From positions 1 through 44,442 of the forward strand of contig JARKPN010000027.1 of assembly GCA_029975275.1 (NCBI GenBank): a stretch of DNA of 44,442 bases. The letters run 5' to 3'. Source of the stretch: Geobacteraceae bacterium (GTDB taxonomy: Bacteria > Desulfobacterota > Desulfuromonadia > Geobacterales > Geobacteraceae). The notes below the pieces were generated by a model. It did not search any database, had not been told where the DNA came from, and saw only the letters and a list, made by a program, of their open reading frames with translations. The translations under genes were made by a program, and so were the position numbers. Positions 35,029 to 41,485 of the stretch are shown one piece after another; within the stretch, counting starts at the first letter, position 1, and each line of letters starts with the position of its first letter.

Positions 35029-35050
35029 GCCTGGCGGACCAGGCGCTTTT
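35029..35050 (+). terminator. terminator after draT
   Basis: GCCTGG-CGGA-CCAGGC is a perfect 6-bp stem with a four-base loop, followed by GCTTTT. It lies 55 bases after the draT stop and would separate the nif transcript from the riboswitch-controlled cluster. Confidence 0.65.
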
Positions 35051-35142
35051 ACCGGAAAAGGGGAGGGATCGCAGCTATTCCCGCGCCGTCTGGGGAGCGT
35101 GTCGACGGGGGGGCTTTGCGCTAAAATACTGTTATAAATCTG

Positions 35143-35172
35143 TTGACAATGAAGGATATATTAAGGTAATAG
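35143..35172 (+). promoter_or_regulatory. possible sigma-70 promoter for the riboswitch transcript
   Basis: A perfect -35 box TTGACA lies at 35143-35148 in a locally AT-rich stretch. The -10 element is unclear; GTAATA/TAATAG at 35166-35172 has acceptable spacing (17-18 bases) but a poor match. The aptamer begins about 20 bases later, as expected. Confidence 0.45.
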
Positions 35173-35189
35173 GTTAATTCAATTAGTTC

Positions 35190-35274
35190 GGGTAAACGAT
35201 AATACTAAACCACCCGCGAGGGTGGGGCGGAAAGCCTACAGGGTCTCGCAGAGACAGCCGGGTTGCCGAAATGC
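35190..35274 (+). ncRNA. GEMM-Ib-type cyclic dinucleotide riboswitch (probably 3',3'-cGAMP)
   Basis: The core matches GEMM-I riboswitches: AATACTAAACC (35201-35211), a hairpin CCACCC-GCGA-GGGTGG with a GNRA tetraloop (35210-35225), the invariant GGCGGAAAGCC, a variable stem GTCTC-GCA-GAGAC, and AGCCGGGTTGCCG (35256-35268). The AATACTAAACC variant and the GGGCGGAAAGCC segment are as I remember for the Geobacter metallireducens GEMM-Ib aptamers, which prefer 3',3'-cGAMP over c-di-GMP. Outer pairing GGTA/TGCC closes P1. The 3' strand of the aptamer is also the 5' arm of a terminator, so ligand binding should allow transcription (on-switch). Ligand identity is inferred from the subclass. Confidence 0.88.
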
Positions 35275-35302
35275 CTTGCAAGGTATGACGCCCCGGCTTT
35301 TT
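35256..35302 (+). terminator. riboswitch expression platform: intrinsic terminator
   Basis: AGCCGGG (35256-35262) pairs with CCCGGCT (35292-35298), followed by TTTTT. An inner CCTTGCAAGG palindrome (35274-35283) stacks inside. The 5' arm is part of the aptamer's conserved 3' strand, so aptamer folding and termination exclude each other. Confidence 0.82.
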
Positions 35303-35320
35303 GGTGTGTAAAACAGGCGA

Positions 35321-35396
35321 GCTTGTCCGTCGATAAGGCATTCCGGGCACGATCACTCGGAACGTTCTTTACGGACACGGACAAGCCCTTAATGCC
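35321..35396 (+). other. candidate structured RNA with pseudoknot potential, downstream of the riboswitch
   Basis: GCTTGTCCGT (35321-35330) is perfectly complementary to ACGGACAAGC (35377-35386). Inside, TTCCG (35341-35345) pairs with CGGAA (35358-35362). GGCATT (35337-35342) can pair with AATGCC (35391-35396) outside the main stem, crossing it. The stretch is non-coding and lies in the long leader. Confidence 0.5.
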
Positions 35397-35575
35397 GTGG
35401 ATTGACCGTAATTGATGTAAATGAACGGCAGTAGCTACTGCATAGCTGAAATTTTTACTAAATAAATTAATTATATTGATAATTAAGATAATTTTGATAT
35501 CATGTGAACCCGCCGGAGGTGCGTGCAGGGCGCCCGTTCGCAGACTATCATCAAGCATGAAAGGTGGAGGGAAAA
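35397..35575 (+). other. AT-rich leader with 14-bp palindrome before the cluster
   Basis: The rest of the leader holds the perfect palindrome GCAGTAGCTACTGC (35428-35441), then an AT-rich run (about 35450-35505) that could contain a second promoter, and GGTGGAGGG as ribosome site for the first gene. No ORF of natural composition is present. Confidence 0.4.
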
Positions 35576-36607
35576 ATGAACAAACTGGCTTGGCTGACAT
35601 TGGTCTTCCTTTTGTGTGCATCACCAGTGAGTGCCGAAATCAAGGGGGGTGATTTATCAGTTACACTGGGCGGGTTGGGATATCTCTCCGACGGGGTCCA
35701 GCACCAGCACATGGCCCCGGGCTTTACTGCAAAGCTCGGTTACGACATCACCAGGCACTTCGGCCTTGAAGGGTCATTTGATTACATAATTTCCGAATCG
35801 ACCCTGACCAACTCGTACTGGGGGAGCCGGTTCGGTTTCAGGCTCGACGCCGTGGTCAACCTTCTGCCCGACAGCAGGTTCGTGCCGTATGTCTCCGGCG
35901 GGGTGGGGTTCATGTACACCGAGGACTTGTATCCGCGTCTGAACACGACTCAGAACCACACCGATTTCCTCCTCTCGGCCGGGGGAGGGGCCAAGTTTTT
36001 CCTGACCGACTCCATCGCGCTCCGGGCCGATGTGCGTCCCATCGTCACATTCGATGAGGATGCGTTCGTCAACTACGAAGTCATGCTGGGTGTCAGCTAC
36101 TATTTCGGTCGTCCCAGGAAGCAGGCCGCCCCGACGCCGGTTGCGGCAACGGTTCCGGTCGAGGAGCCGCGGGTGATCGTGCAGGAAGATGCGTCTGTTC
36201 CACCCCCCGCGGCAGCGCCGGTCCCTCTGCCGGCCCCGGTGGATGAAGGGCCCACCAGCTGGGAAGGGACCGTCGCCAGGGTGCCTGCGGGCAAGATAAT
36301 GATAACCTCCATGAAAATCGAGGGTAATGCCCTGGTGTTGACCACCACCGGACGGGTCGCCAATTACCGGGTCTTCTCCCTGGCACAGCCGTCACGGTTG
36401 ATCCTCGACATGGCCAACGCGGTGAACGGCATGGGAACGGACACTATCGCGGTCCATAGGCTCGGCATCGCGGCGGTCCGTTTCGGAAGTTACCCGGACA
36501 CCCTCCGGGTCGTGCTCGACGCGGAGCAGAGCGAGCTTCTCCCCTACAGGGTTGAAGAAATGGAGAATGGTCTGAAGATTGTCATGACCGCTTCCCAGAG
36601 GCAGTAA
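35576..36607 (+). CDS. outer membrane beta-barrel protein with C-terminal AMIN domain
   Basis: A 343-residue exported protein and the first gene of the riboswitch-controlled cluster. ATG 35576 follows GGTGGAGGG. The signal peptide is MNKLAWLTLVFLLCASPVSA. Residues about 24-178 look like an OmpA-type eight-strand barrel (GYDITRHFGLEGSFDYI, SGGVGFMYTEDLYP, FFLTDSIALRADVRPI, YEVMLGVSYYFG). A Pro/Val/Ala-rich linker (about 179-225) leads to an AMIN domain (about 228-342: ITSMKIEGNALVLTTTGRVANYRVFSLAQPSRLILDMANA). AMIN domains bind peptidoglycan or help localise PilQ and amidases. The build suggests an outer-membrane anchor that reaches the cell wall, but the exact role is unknown. Confidence 0.8.
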   Translation: MNKLAWLTLVFLLCASPVSAEIKGGDLSVTLGGLGYLSDGVQHQHMAPGFTAKLGYDITRHFGLEGSFDYIISESTLTNSYWGSRFGFRLDAVVNLLPDSRFVPYVSGGVGFMYTEDLYPRLNTTQNHTDFLLSAGGGAKFFLTDSIALRADVRPIVTFDEDAFVNYEVMLGVSYYFGRPRKQAAPTPVAATVPVEEPRVIVQEDASVPPPAAAPVPLPAPVDEGPTSWEGTVARVPAGKIMITSMKIEGNALVLTTTGRVANYRVFSLAQPSRLILDMANAVNGMGTDTIAVHRLGIAAVRFGSYPDTLRVVLDAEQSELLPYRVEEMENGLKIVMTASQRQ

Positions 36608-36631
36608 ACCGCGGGAACAGACCCCGGCGAG

Positions 36632-36711
36632 AGTCCCGTTTCGGGCTTTTCCGCCAGTTCTTTTTTGTTCTCCGGTCCCATGGACCTGCCCCGTGGCGCG
36701 GGGGGCAGGTC
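36632..36711 (+). other. two stem-loops between the first and second cluster genes
   Basis: AGTCCCG-TTT-CGGGCTTTT (36632-36650) is terminator-like, with a one-base bulge and a T-run. GACCTGCCCC (36683-36692) pairs perfectly with GGGGCAGGTC (36702-36711). They fill most of the 186-base gap and could lower expression of the downstream genes relative to the barrel protein. Confidence 0.5.
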
Positions 36712-36793
36712 GCACTCATACCCGGTAACATCGAGCAAGGTTACTTTCATCAGCCGAATCAACTATAAACTAAGTGCGTACAGGGGTTTGTCT

Positions 36794-37348
36794 ATGAACG
36801 AAAGGATTGGTTTCATTCCAAGGACACAGGCAGCGGTTCTGACCATGGCGCTGTCACTGCTCATTTCCTTCGGCAGCGCTCGCGCGGAAGGTCCGGTCGA
36901 GGACAGCAGGACGGCGCTGCTCCCGCCCCCGGCCCAGGAGGATCAGCTGATACTCAAGCGTCGCCTCCAGGCCGTCAAGGGGGACATCGAGGCATTCCGG
37001 GTCTTTGCCGAGAATTTCCGCAAGAACGGCGACATGAAGACCCTGTCCCAACTGCAGACGCCGGTGGACGATTTTCTGAAAAAGCACGTGGACAATCTCC
37101 TGGTGCAGAACGCCGGGCATTCCACCCTGGAGACCGCCAGGCTTACGGCTGAGATCATGTTCATAAAGACCCGCCTCTTCATGAGCATGAACAGGGATGA
37201 TGACGCACGGAGCACGGTCGCGGATATCAAGAAGCGCTTCGGCGCCTTTCAGGGGATCTCGGTGGAGCTTCCCGACAGGACCACCACCCTTGACGAGGGA
37301 ATCAGGCAGTTGGATGCGGAATTGTCTAAAACCGCAAAGGTAAAGTAA
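36794..37348 (+). CDS. secreted helical protein of unknown function
   Basis: A 184-residue protein. ATG 36794 follows AGGGGT; the longer frame upstream runs through hairpin sequence and has no start site. The signal peptide core is AAVLTMALSLLISFGSARA. The mature part is almost wholly helical and charged (LILKRRLQAVKGDIEAFRVFAENFRKNG, LETARLTAEIMFIKTRLFMSMNRDDDA), consistent with a helical-repeat or TPR-like periplasmic protein. No Cys or catalytic motif is present. It lies 14 bases before the ExbB-like gene, so a scaffold or partner of the motor is inferred. Confidence 0.7.
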   Translation: MNERIGFIPRTQAAVLTMALSLLISFGSARAEGPVEDSRTALLPPPAQEDQLILKRRLQAVKGDIEAFRVFAENFRKNGDMKTLSQLQTPVDDFLKKHVDNLLVQNAGHSTLETARLTAEIMFIKTRLFMSMNRDDDARSTVADIKKRFGAFQGISVELPDRTTTLDEGIRQLDAELSKTAKVK

Positions 37349-37362
37349 GGAGTATTCAGATT

Positions 37363-37938
37363 ATGGAATTCATGGGAATTATCACGATTGATCCCGCAGC
37401 CTTCAACGTCTGGTCGCTCCGGATATCCATGTCGCTGACTACCATCATCTTCATCCTGGGCTGTTTTCTGGCCCTTCGGGCGCTCCTGTACATGAGGTCG
37501 GCCGACCCGGCCTATCTCGACAGGATCAAGGACCAGGACATGTCGCCTGACGACGGGTTCTCCGAGAGTGTGGCCAAGATGCTCTGGTCCACGGTGCAGA
37601 CCGAGGAGAAGGAAGGGAATCTCGCTCCGAAGCCCTTCCTCCACGACGCCACGCGCCAGGTGGCCGAGAACATGTTCCATGGAAAATTCATCAACAAGAT
37701 CTCCATGTGCTCGAACCTGCTCCCACCCATAGGTCTCTGGGGAACGGTCGCCGGCATGATAGTCATCTTTCTCTACACCGGCGACCCGGGCAATGCCCTG
37801 AACAAGGGGGCTGTCGGCACCAAGCTCTGGTCCACCTTCCTGGCCCTCATCTACTATGTCTCCCTCGAGGGGATCACTCTGCTGCTGGTCATGAGGTCCA
37901 GGAGATGCATCGACCGCGGCCTGAGTGTGAAACACTGA
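37363..37938 (+). CDS. MotA/TolQ/ExbB-family proton channel subunit
   Basis: A 191-residue inner-membrane protein. Three hydrophobic helices lie at about 21-43, 118-139 and 157-177, as in ExbB and TolQ, with the large cytoplasmic loop between the first two. The family core is clear in the second helix (LLPPIGLWGTVAGMIVIF, matching LLGLLGTVxGMI of ExbB). It would form the proton-conducting ring of an energy-transducing complex with the ExbD-like protein encoded next, 12 bases downstream. It is shorter than typical ExbB (about 240) and lacks a long C-terminus. AAGGAG precedes ATG 37363. The substrate system is not one I recognise. Confidence 0.85.
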   Translation: MEFMGIITIDPAAFNVWSLRISMSLTTIIFILGCFLALRALLYMRSADPAYLDRIKDQDMSPDDGFSESVAKMLWSTVQTEEKEGNLAPKPFLHDATRQVAENMFHGKFINKISMCSNLLPPIGLWGTVAGMIVIFLYTGDPGNALNKGAVGTKLWSTFLALIYYVSLEGITLLLVMRSRRCIDRGLSVKH

Positions 37939-37950
37939 CGAGAGGAAGCC

Positions 37951-38424
37951 ATGGCAACGAAACATTTACGACGACATACCTGGCTGTTCTCCTTCACTGA
38001 TGTCGCATTCCTTTTGTTGCTCATCTACACCCAGCTGGCGAGAATGAGCTCGGACAACACCCCCGTGGCCGAGATGCGCCTGCCCGCGCCGACGGTTGCG
38101 AACAACCCCGAACTGATCAACATGCGTGCGGCAAGCGACTACCGCCAGATACTGGTCGACAAGCATTCCGCTAAACCGTTCCTGCTGACCAGGATTGTGC
38201 GCGGTGACGAGGTGTCCCGCAGCAGGCCCATGGACCTGGAAGAACTTACCGCTTCCCTGCGGGGCTATTACGCCGAGAAAAAGGGACAGCCGCGGCCGGT
38301 GATCGTACCGCTTCCCGAGTCGTTCAGCAGCGACCTCCTGCAGGCGACCGCGCTGGTCGGCAGGTTGTGGAGCGAAGGAGCCAACCCGGTGGTTCACATC
38401 AACGAAGAAAAGAAAAAGTCATGA
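37951..38424 (+). CDS. ExbD/TolR-like protein
   Basis: A 157-residue protein with one N-terminal membrane helix (WLFSFTDVAFLLLLIYTQLA) containing Asp17, which corresponds to the essential proton-carrying Asp of ExbD and TolR. The periplasmic part ends in a beta-alpha unit (PRPVIVPLPESFSSDLLQATALVGRLWSEGANPVVHI), close in layout to the ExbD/TolR domain. Sequence similarity elsewhere is low, so this is a diverged member. Its stop overlaps the start of the TonB-like gene (ATGA), so the two are translationally coupled. Confidence 0.78.
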   Translation: MATKHLRRHTWLFSFTDVAFLLLLIYTQLARMSSDNTPVAEMRLPAPTVANNPELINMRAASDYRQILVDKHSAKPFLLTRIVRGDEVSRSRPMDLEELTASLRGYYAEKKGQPRPVIVPLPESFSSDLLQATALVGRLWSEGANPVVHINEEKKKS

Positions 38425-39455
38425 ACAGCCTGCTCCGCATGTCCTACGGAAGGAGCGGCAGCCGGCTGGGACGGGTCATGGTCTCGGCACCCTGCCGCGA
38501 GACCGCCCCGGACCCCCGCTGGCTGAGGGCCCTGGAGGTGCTGTTCTGGATCCTGATACCCGTGCTGGTTATACGCTATGCAGTCCCCCCCACCCCCAGC
38601 CAGACGACGGTAATCGACGTCAGCCGCCTGATGGAAAAGCCCGTAATCGAGGTGAAGAAACCCGTCCTTCACGAACCTGAGCCGATACCGCGGATCAAGC
38701 CTCAGGTGAAGCCGGAAAAGCCCGAGGTGGAAACGGCGCGTCCGTCCGCGCCTCCGCAGGATGTCGCGCCGCCCGCCATTGTCAGGCCTTCCGCCCCGAG
38801 GGTCGCGGATGCCCTGGACTACCAGCCACGCATCTCCAGGGAGCGGGTACAGCCGGGGACCGAGGGCGCATACTCCGCCGCGACCCCCATCAGGCGCGCG
38901 GCCGCAAGGGGCGATGCTCCGGCCGGAGGGGTCACCATAACCAGGACCAGGGGCGCCGCGGCGGTTGACGTGCCGGTTGCCTCCGGATACCGGGTGGCGG
39001 CCCTGAGAAGGACGCCGGTGGCCGGAGACGCCGCGTCGGGGGGGACCGGAGGAGGGGGCGTGGTCCTCAGCCCGGTGAAGCGCAGCGGACGCTCTTACGG
39101 TTACCCGGGAGCCTCGGAGGGTGGAGGACCGATCGTCACCGCCACCAGGGGCAGGGCAAGCGCGACGGGGAGCGGGGGAGGCGAGGGCTCTTCCTCCGTA
39201 GGGCTTGTCCGCGGCGTCTCGCTCATGAGCCTTGAAATATGCTCCAGCCCGCAGGAAGAGGAAGACCATATCCGGGCGGTCCTGGGCGTCGTAGGCTCAC
39301 GGCAGAGCTGCACAAGCGATAAAGGTGAGTTTCAATTCAAGGGGACGAAACGTATTTCGTCCTTCAATCTCATGATCTACCCTGCAAAAGGCCGAAGACC
39401 ATCCAACAGATGCGAGGAACTGGAATATGCTTACAGGTGCCTTACGACCCACTGA
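38421..39455 (+). CDS. TonB-like protein with a four-cysteine C-terminal domain
   Basis: A 344-residue protein built like TonB: a short cytoplasmic start, one membrane helix (about 36-54, ALEVLFWILIPVLVIRYAV), a Pro/Lys/Glu-rich spacer (about 58-140: HEPEPIPRIKPQVKPEKPEVE), then a Gly/Ser/Ala-rich low-complexity stretch (about 140-262). The C-terminal 75 residues are not a normal TonB domain: they hold four cysteines (C274, C297, C331, C340) and the segment SFNLMIYPAKGRRPSNRCEE. This may be a disulfide-bonded contact domain. The start ATG 38421 overlaps the ExbD-like stop, and the end overlaps the next gene by 29 bases. The energy-transducer role is inferred from architecture and context. Confidence 0.72.
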   Translation: MNSLLRMSYGRSGSRLGRVMVSAPCRETAPDPRWLRALEVLFWILIPVLVIRYAVPPTPSQTTVIDVSRLMEKPVIEVKKPVLHEPEPIPRIKPQVKPEKPEVETARPSAPPQDVAPPAIVRPSAPRVADALDYQPRISRERVQPGTEGAYSAATPIRRAAARGDAPAGGVTITRTRGAAAVDVPVASGYRVAALRRTPVAGDAASGGTGGGGVVLSPVKRSGRSYGYPGASEGGGPIVTATRGRASATGSGGGEGSSSVGLVRGVSLMSLEICSSPQEEEDHIRAVLGVVGSRQSCTSDKGEFQFKGTKRISSFNLMIYPAKGRRPSNRCEELEYAYRCLTTH

Positions 39456-41451
39456 CTTACGGTTTGTTTCTTTAGCCATTATCTTCAGCCTGCTGATGGG
39501 CACGGCCGTTGCGCAGGCGGCAGCCCCTAAAAAGAAAAAGAAGCCCGCCGTCACGGCATCGTCCGGGAAACCAGACCGGCCATCCCCCGCGGAGTCGTCC
39601 TCCAGGGCGCCGGCCCCGGTCAGGGACTGGGGACCCTATCTGGACGCGGCCCATCAACTGACCTACTGGGACACGTCCGAGATAAAGGAGTGGAGGGAGA
39701 AGCGTGAGAAGGAACTCGGCGAGACCCTGGTCGCCTACATTTCCGCCTGGTCCGGGAAACTCACGGTTCCCGCGGCCGGCGCGACGGTCCTGCGCGGCGA
39801 CGACCGTCAACCCATGTTCAAGGAGCGGGACTATCTCAGGCTTGCAATCGCCCAGACGGTTGACTACCTCGAGAACGATGACCGCGACAGTCTGGACGGG
39901 GCCGGGCAGATGATGGACAAGCTTTCGGACAAGTTGTCCATGCCCGAGATTGCCTATTGGACCAGCTTCGTCAAGGCGCTGCAGGCGATGGAAAACAACG
40001 ACTCCCGCCAGTTCGTGACTCAGGTCTACGGCATATGGAACAACGGCGTCCTGTACATCGAGCAGGGGGCAATGGCCGGCAAGGGCGCGGAGCCCGGCAA
40101 GGTAAGAAGCGCCCCGTATCATTACCGCAACCTGGTCAACCTGGTGGTCAGCCGGGCAATCATCGACCGGAAGCTGGCGGACCTTAACGCGTTGGGGCCG
40201 CTGTTCCTGATGCTGAAGCAGCGCGACCTGGAGGAAAAGGAGCAGGAAGGCAAATACCTGACCACGCTGGTTGAGCGGATCAACGAAGGCTTTGTCGCTC
40301 CGGACTCCGACCGATACCGGCTCAACTACACCGTTGCGGCCATCGAGGCAAAGCGCCTGCAGCAGATGGCCGCGGCGAAGCTCGACGCGGAAGGGATGAC
40401 CGAGGAGTCGCGCAGGCTTTTCGAGGATTCGAGGACCTTCAACGACTACGCCGTCAAGTGGGCAGATTCACGCCGAAGCAGCGGTGCCGTTACGGCGATA
40501 ATCGATTACCTGGATACCACCAGTTTTGCCATTGAACGCCTCAGGGAGAACGAGAACGCCCCGGCCTACAAGTACTTTGTCATGCTCCCGACCCATGACG
40601 GGCTTTCCACGGTCCTGAAGGCAATGGCCGTCTACAACGACGTGGCGGTCTACACCGACGGCGGGTGGCAGAGGGCCGGATACGCGGACCGAGAATCCTA
40701 TCTCAAGGCGGTCCACCGCCTCTGGCGCGCCATCATGGAGCTGTCCCTCTGGACCGGGGATTACTATCTGACGAAGCTCGGCAGTACGACCGAGCCGCGC
40801 ACTATTTACGCCATGGTGCCTCCCATGCAGGTTGTTCTGAATTCGTACCTGGATTTCCTTTCCACGCAGAGAAAGCGGAATCTGCCGGAAGTCATCCCCG
40901 ACTTTGCCTATTTCGGTGCAGCCGAGGCATCGGAAAAACTTGCCTTCAGCTACATGAAGACCTACACCTACAGTACCGACAGCGCGGCCTATAACCTCTG
41001 GTTCCTCCACAGGCTCCAGGCGACCGAGATGTTCCCTCTCAATCCGGGGGAGATAACCCAGACCGCCACCATGCTCAAGCGGGACGGGCGCTACAACCTC
41101 TTCCTCGATTACTATCTGCCCCTGGCGGAGCGGTTCAAGCATTCGAACGCCGTCAAGAAATGGCTGGATCAGGAGAAGCCGGATGGAACGGTGGCGGCGG
41201 TACAGGAGTATGCAACCTCCATCGACAAGCTGTTCGTAGAGATCCCCGCTGATGCGCAGACCTCCGAAGCTGTTTCAAAGGAGCAACCGGCCTATATGGC
41301 TTCCTTCCGGAAGCTTCGCGAGGAACTCCAGAGGAAGCCGGACCACCCGGTGCACAGACTCCTGAAGGATTTCTACACCGAGGAGCTTCGAAAGGACACC
41401 AACTATACTCTTCTGCTGCAGGATTCGAGCAGTCTGAACCGGGGACTGTAA
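39427..41451 (+). CDS. large secreted protein, paralogue A
   Basis: A 674-residue exported protein that I cannot place in a family. ATG 39427 follows GAGGAA and lies inside the end of the TonB-like gene. The signal peptide is FVSLAIIFSLLMGTAVAQA, followed by a Lys-rich and Pro/Ser-rich linker (about 32-65). The rest is helical with recurring aromatic residues (YLRLAIAQTVDYLEND, DSDRYRLNYTVAAIEAKRL, WRAIMELSLWTGDYYLTKL, PDFAYFGAAEASEKLAF). It is homologous to the next gene along most of its length, including the end (RKLREELQRKPDHPVHRLLKDFY). No Cys in the mature part and no catalytic motif were seen. It probably acts as a periplasmic scaffold. Confidence 0.75.
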   Translation: MLTGALRPTDLRFVSLAIIFSLLMGTAVAQAAAPKKKKKPAVTASSGKPDRPSPAESSSRAPAPVRDWGPYLDAAHQLTYWDTSEIKEWREKREKELGETLVAYISAWSGKLTVPAAGATVLRGDDRQPMFKERDYLRLAIAQTVDYLENDDRDSLDGAGQMMDKLSDKLSMPEIAYWTSFVKALQAMENNDSRQFVTQVYGIWNNGVLYIEQGAMAGKGAEPGKVRSAPYHYRNLVNLVVSRAIIDRKLADLNALGPLFLMLKQRDLEEKEQEGKYLTTLVERINEGFVAPDSDRYRLNYTVAAIEAKRLQQMAAAKLDAEGMTEESRRLFEDSRTFNDYAVKWADSRRSSGAVTAIIDYLDTTSFAIERLRENENAPAYKYFVMLPTHDGLSTVLKAMAVYNDVAVYTDGGWQRAGYADRESYLKAVHRLWRAIMELSLWTGDYYLTKLGSTTEPRTIYAMVPPMQVVLNSYLDFLSTQRKRNLPEVIPDFAYFGAAEASEKLAFSYMKTYTYSTDSAAYNLWFLHRLQATEMFPLNPGEITQTATMLKRDGRYNLFLDYYLPLAERFKHSNAVKKWLDQEKPDGTVAAVQEYATSIDKLFVEIPADAQTSEAVSKEQPAYMASFRKLREELQRKPDHPVHRLLKDFYTEELRKDTNYTLLLQDSSSLNRGL

Positions 41452-41485
41452 GACCGGCTTCAACATCTTGAGGTGAGGAACATTT

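Noticed and set aside
36683-36711. Second cyclic dinucleotide riboswitch inside the cluster
   Set aside because: The strong stem lacks the GGCGGAAAGCC and AGCCGGGTT core found in the real aptamer at 35190-35274.
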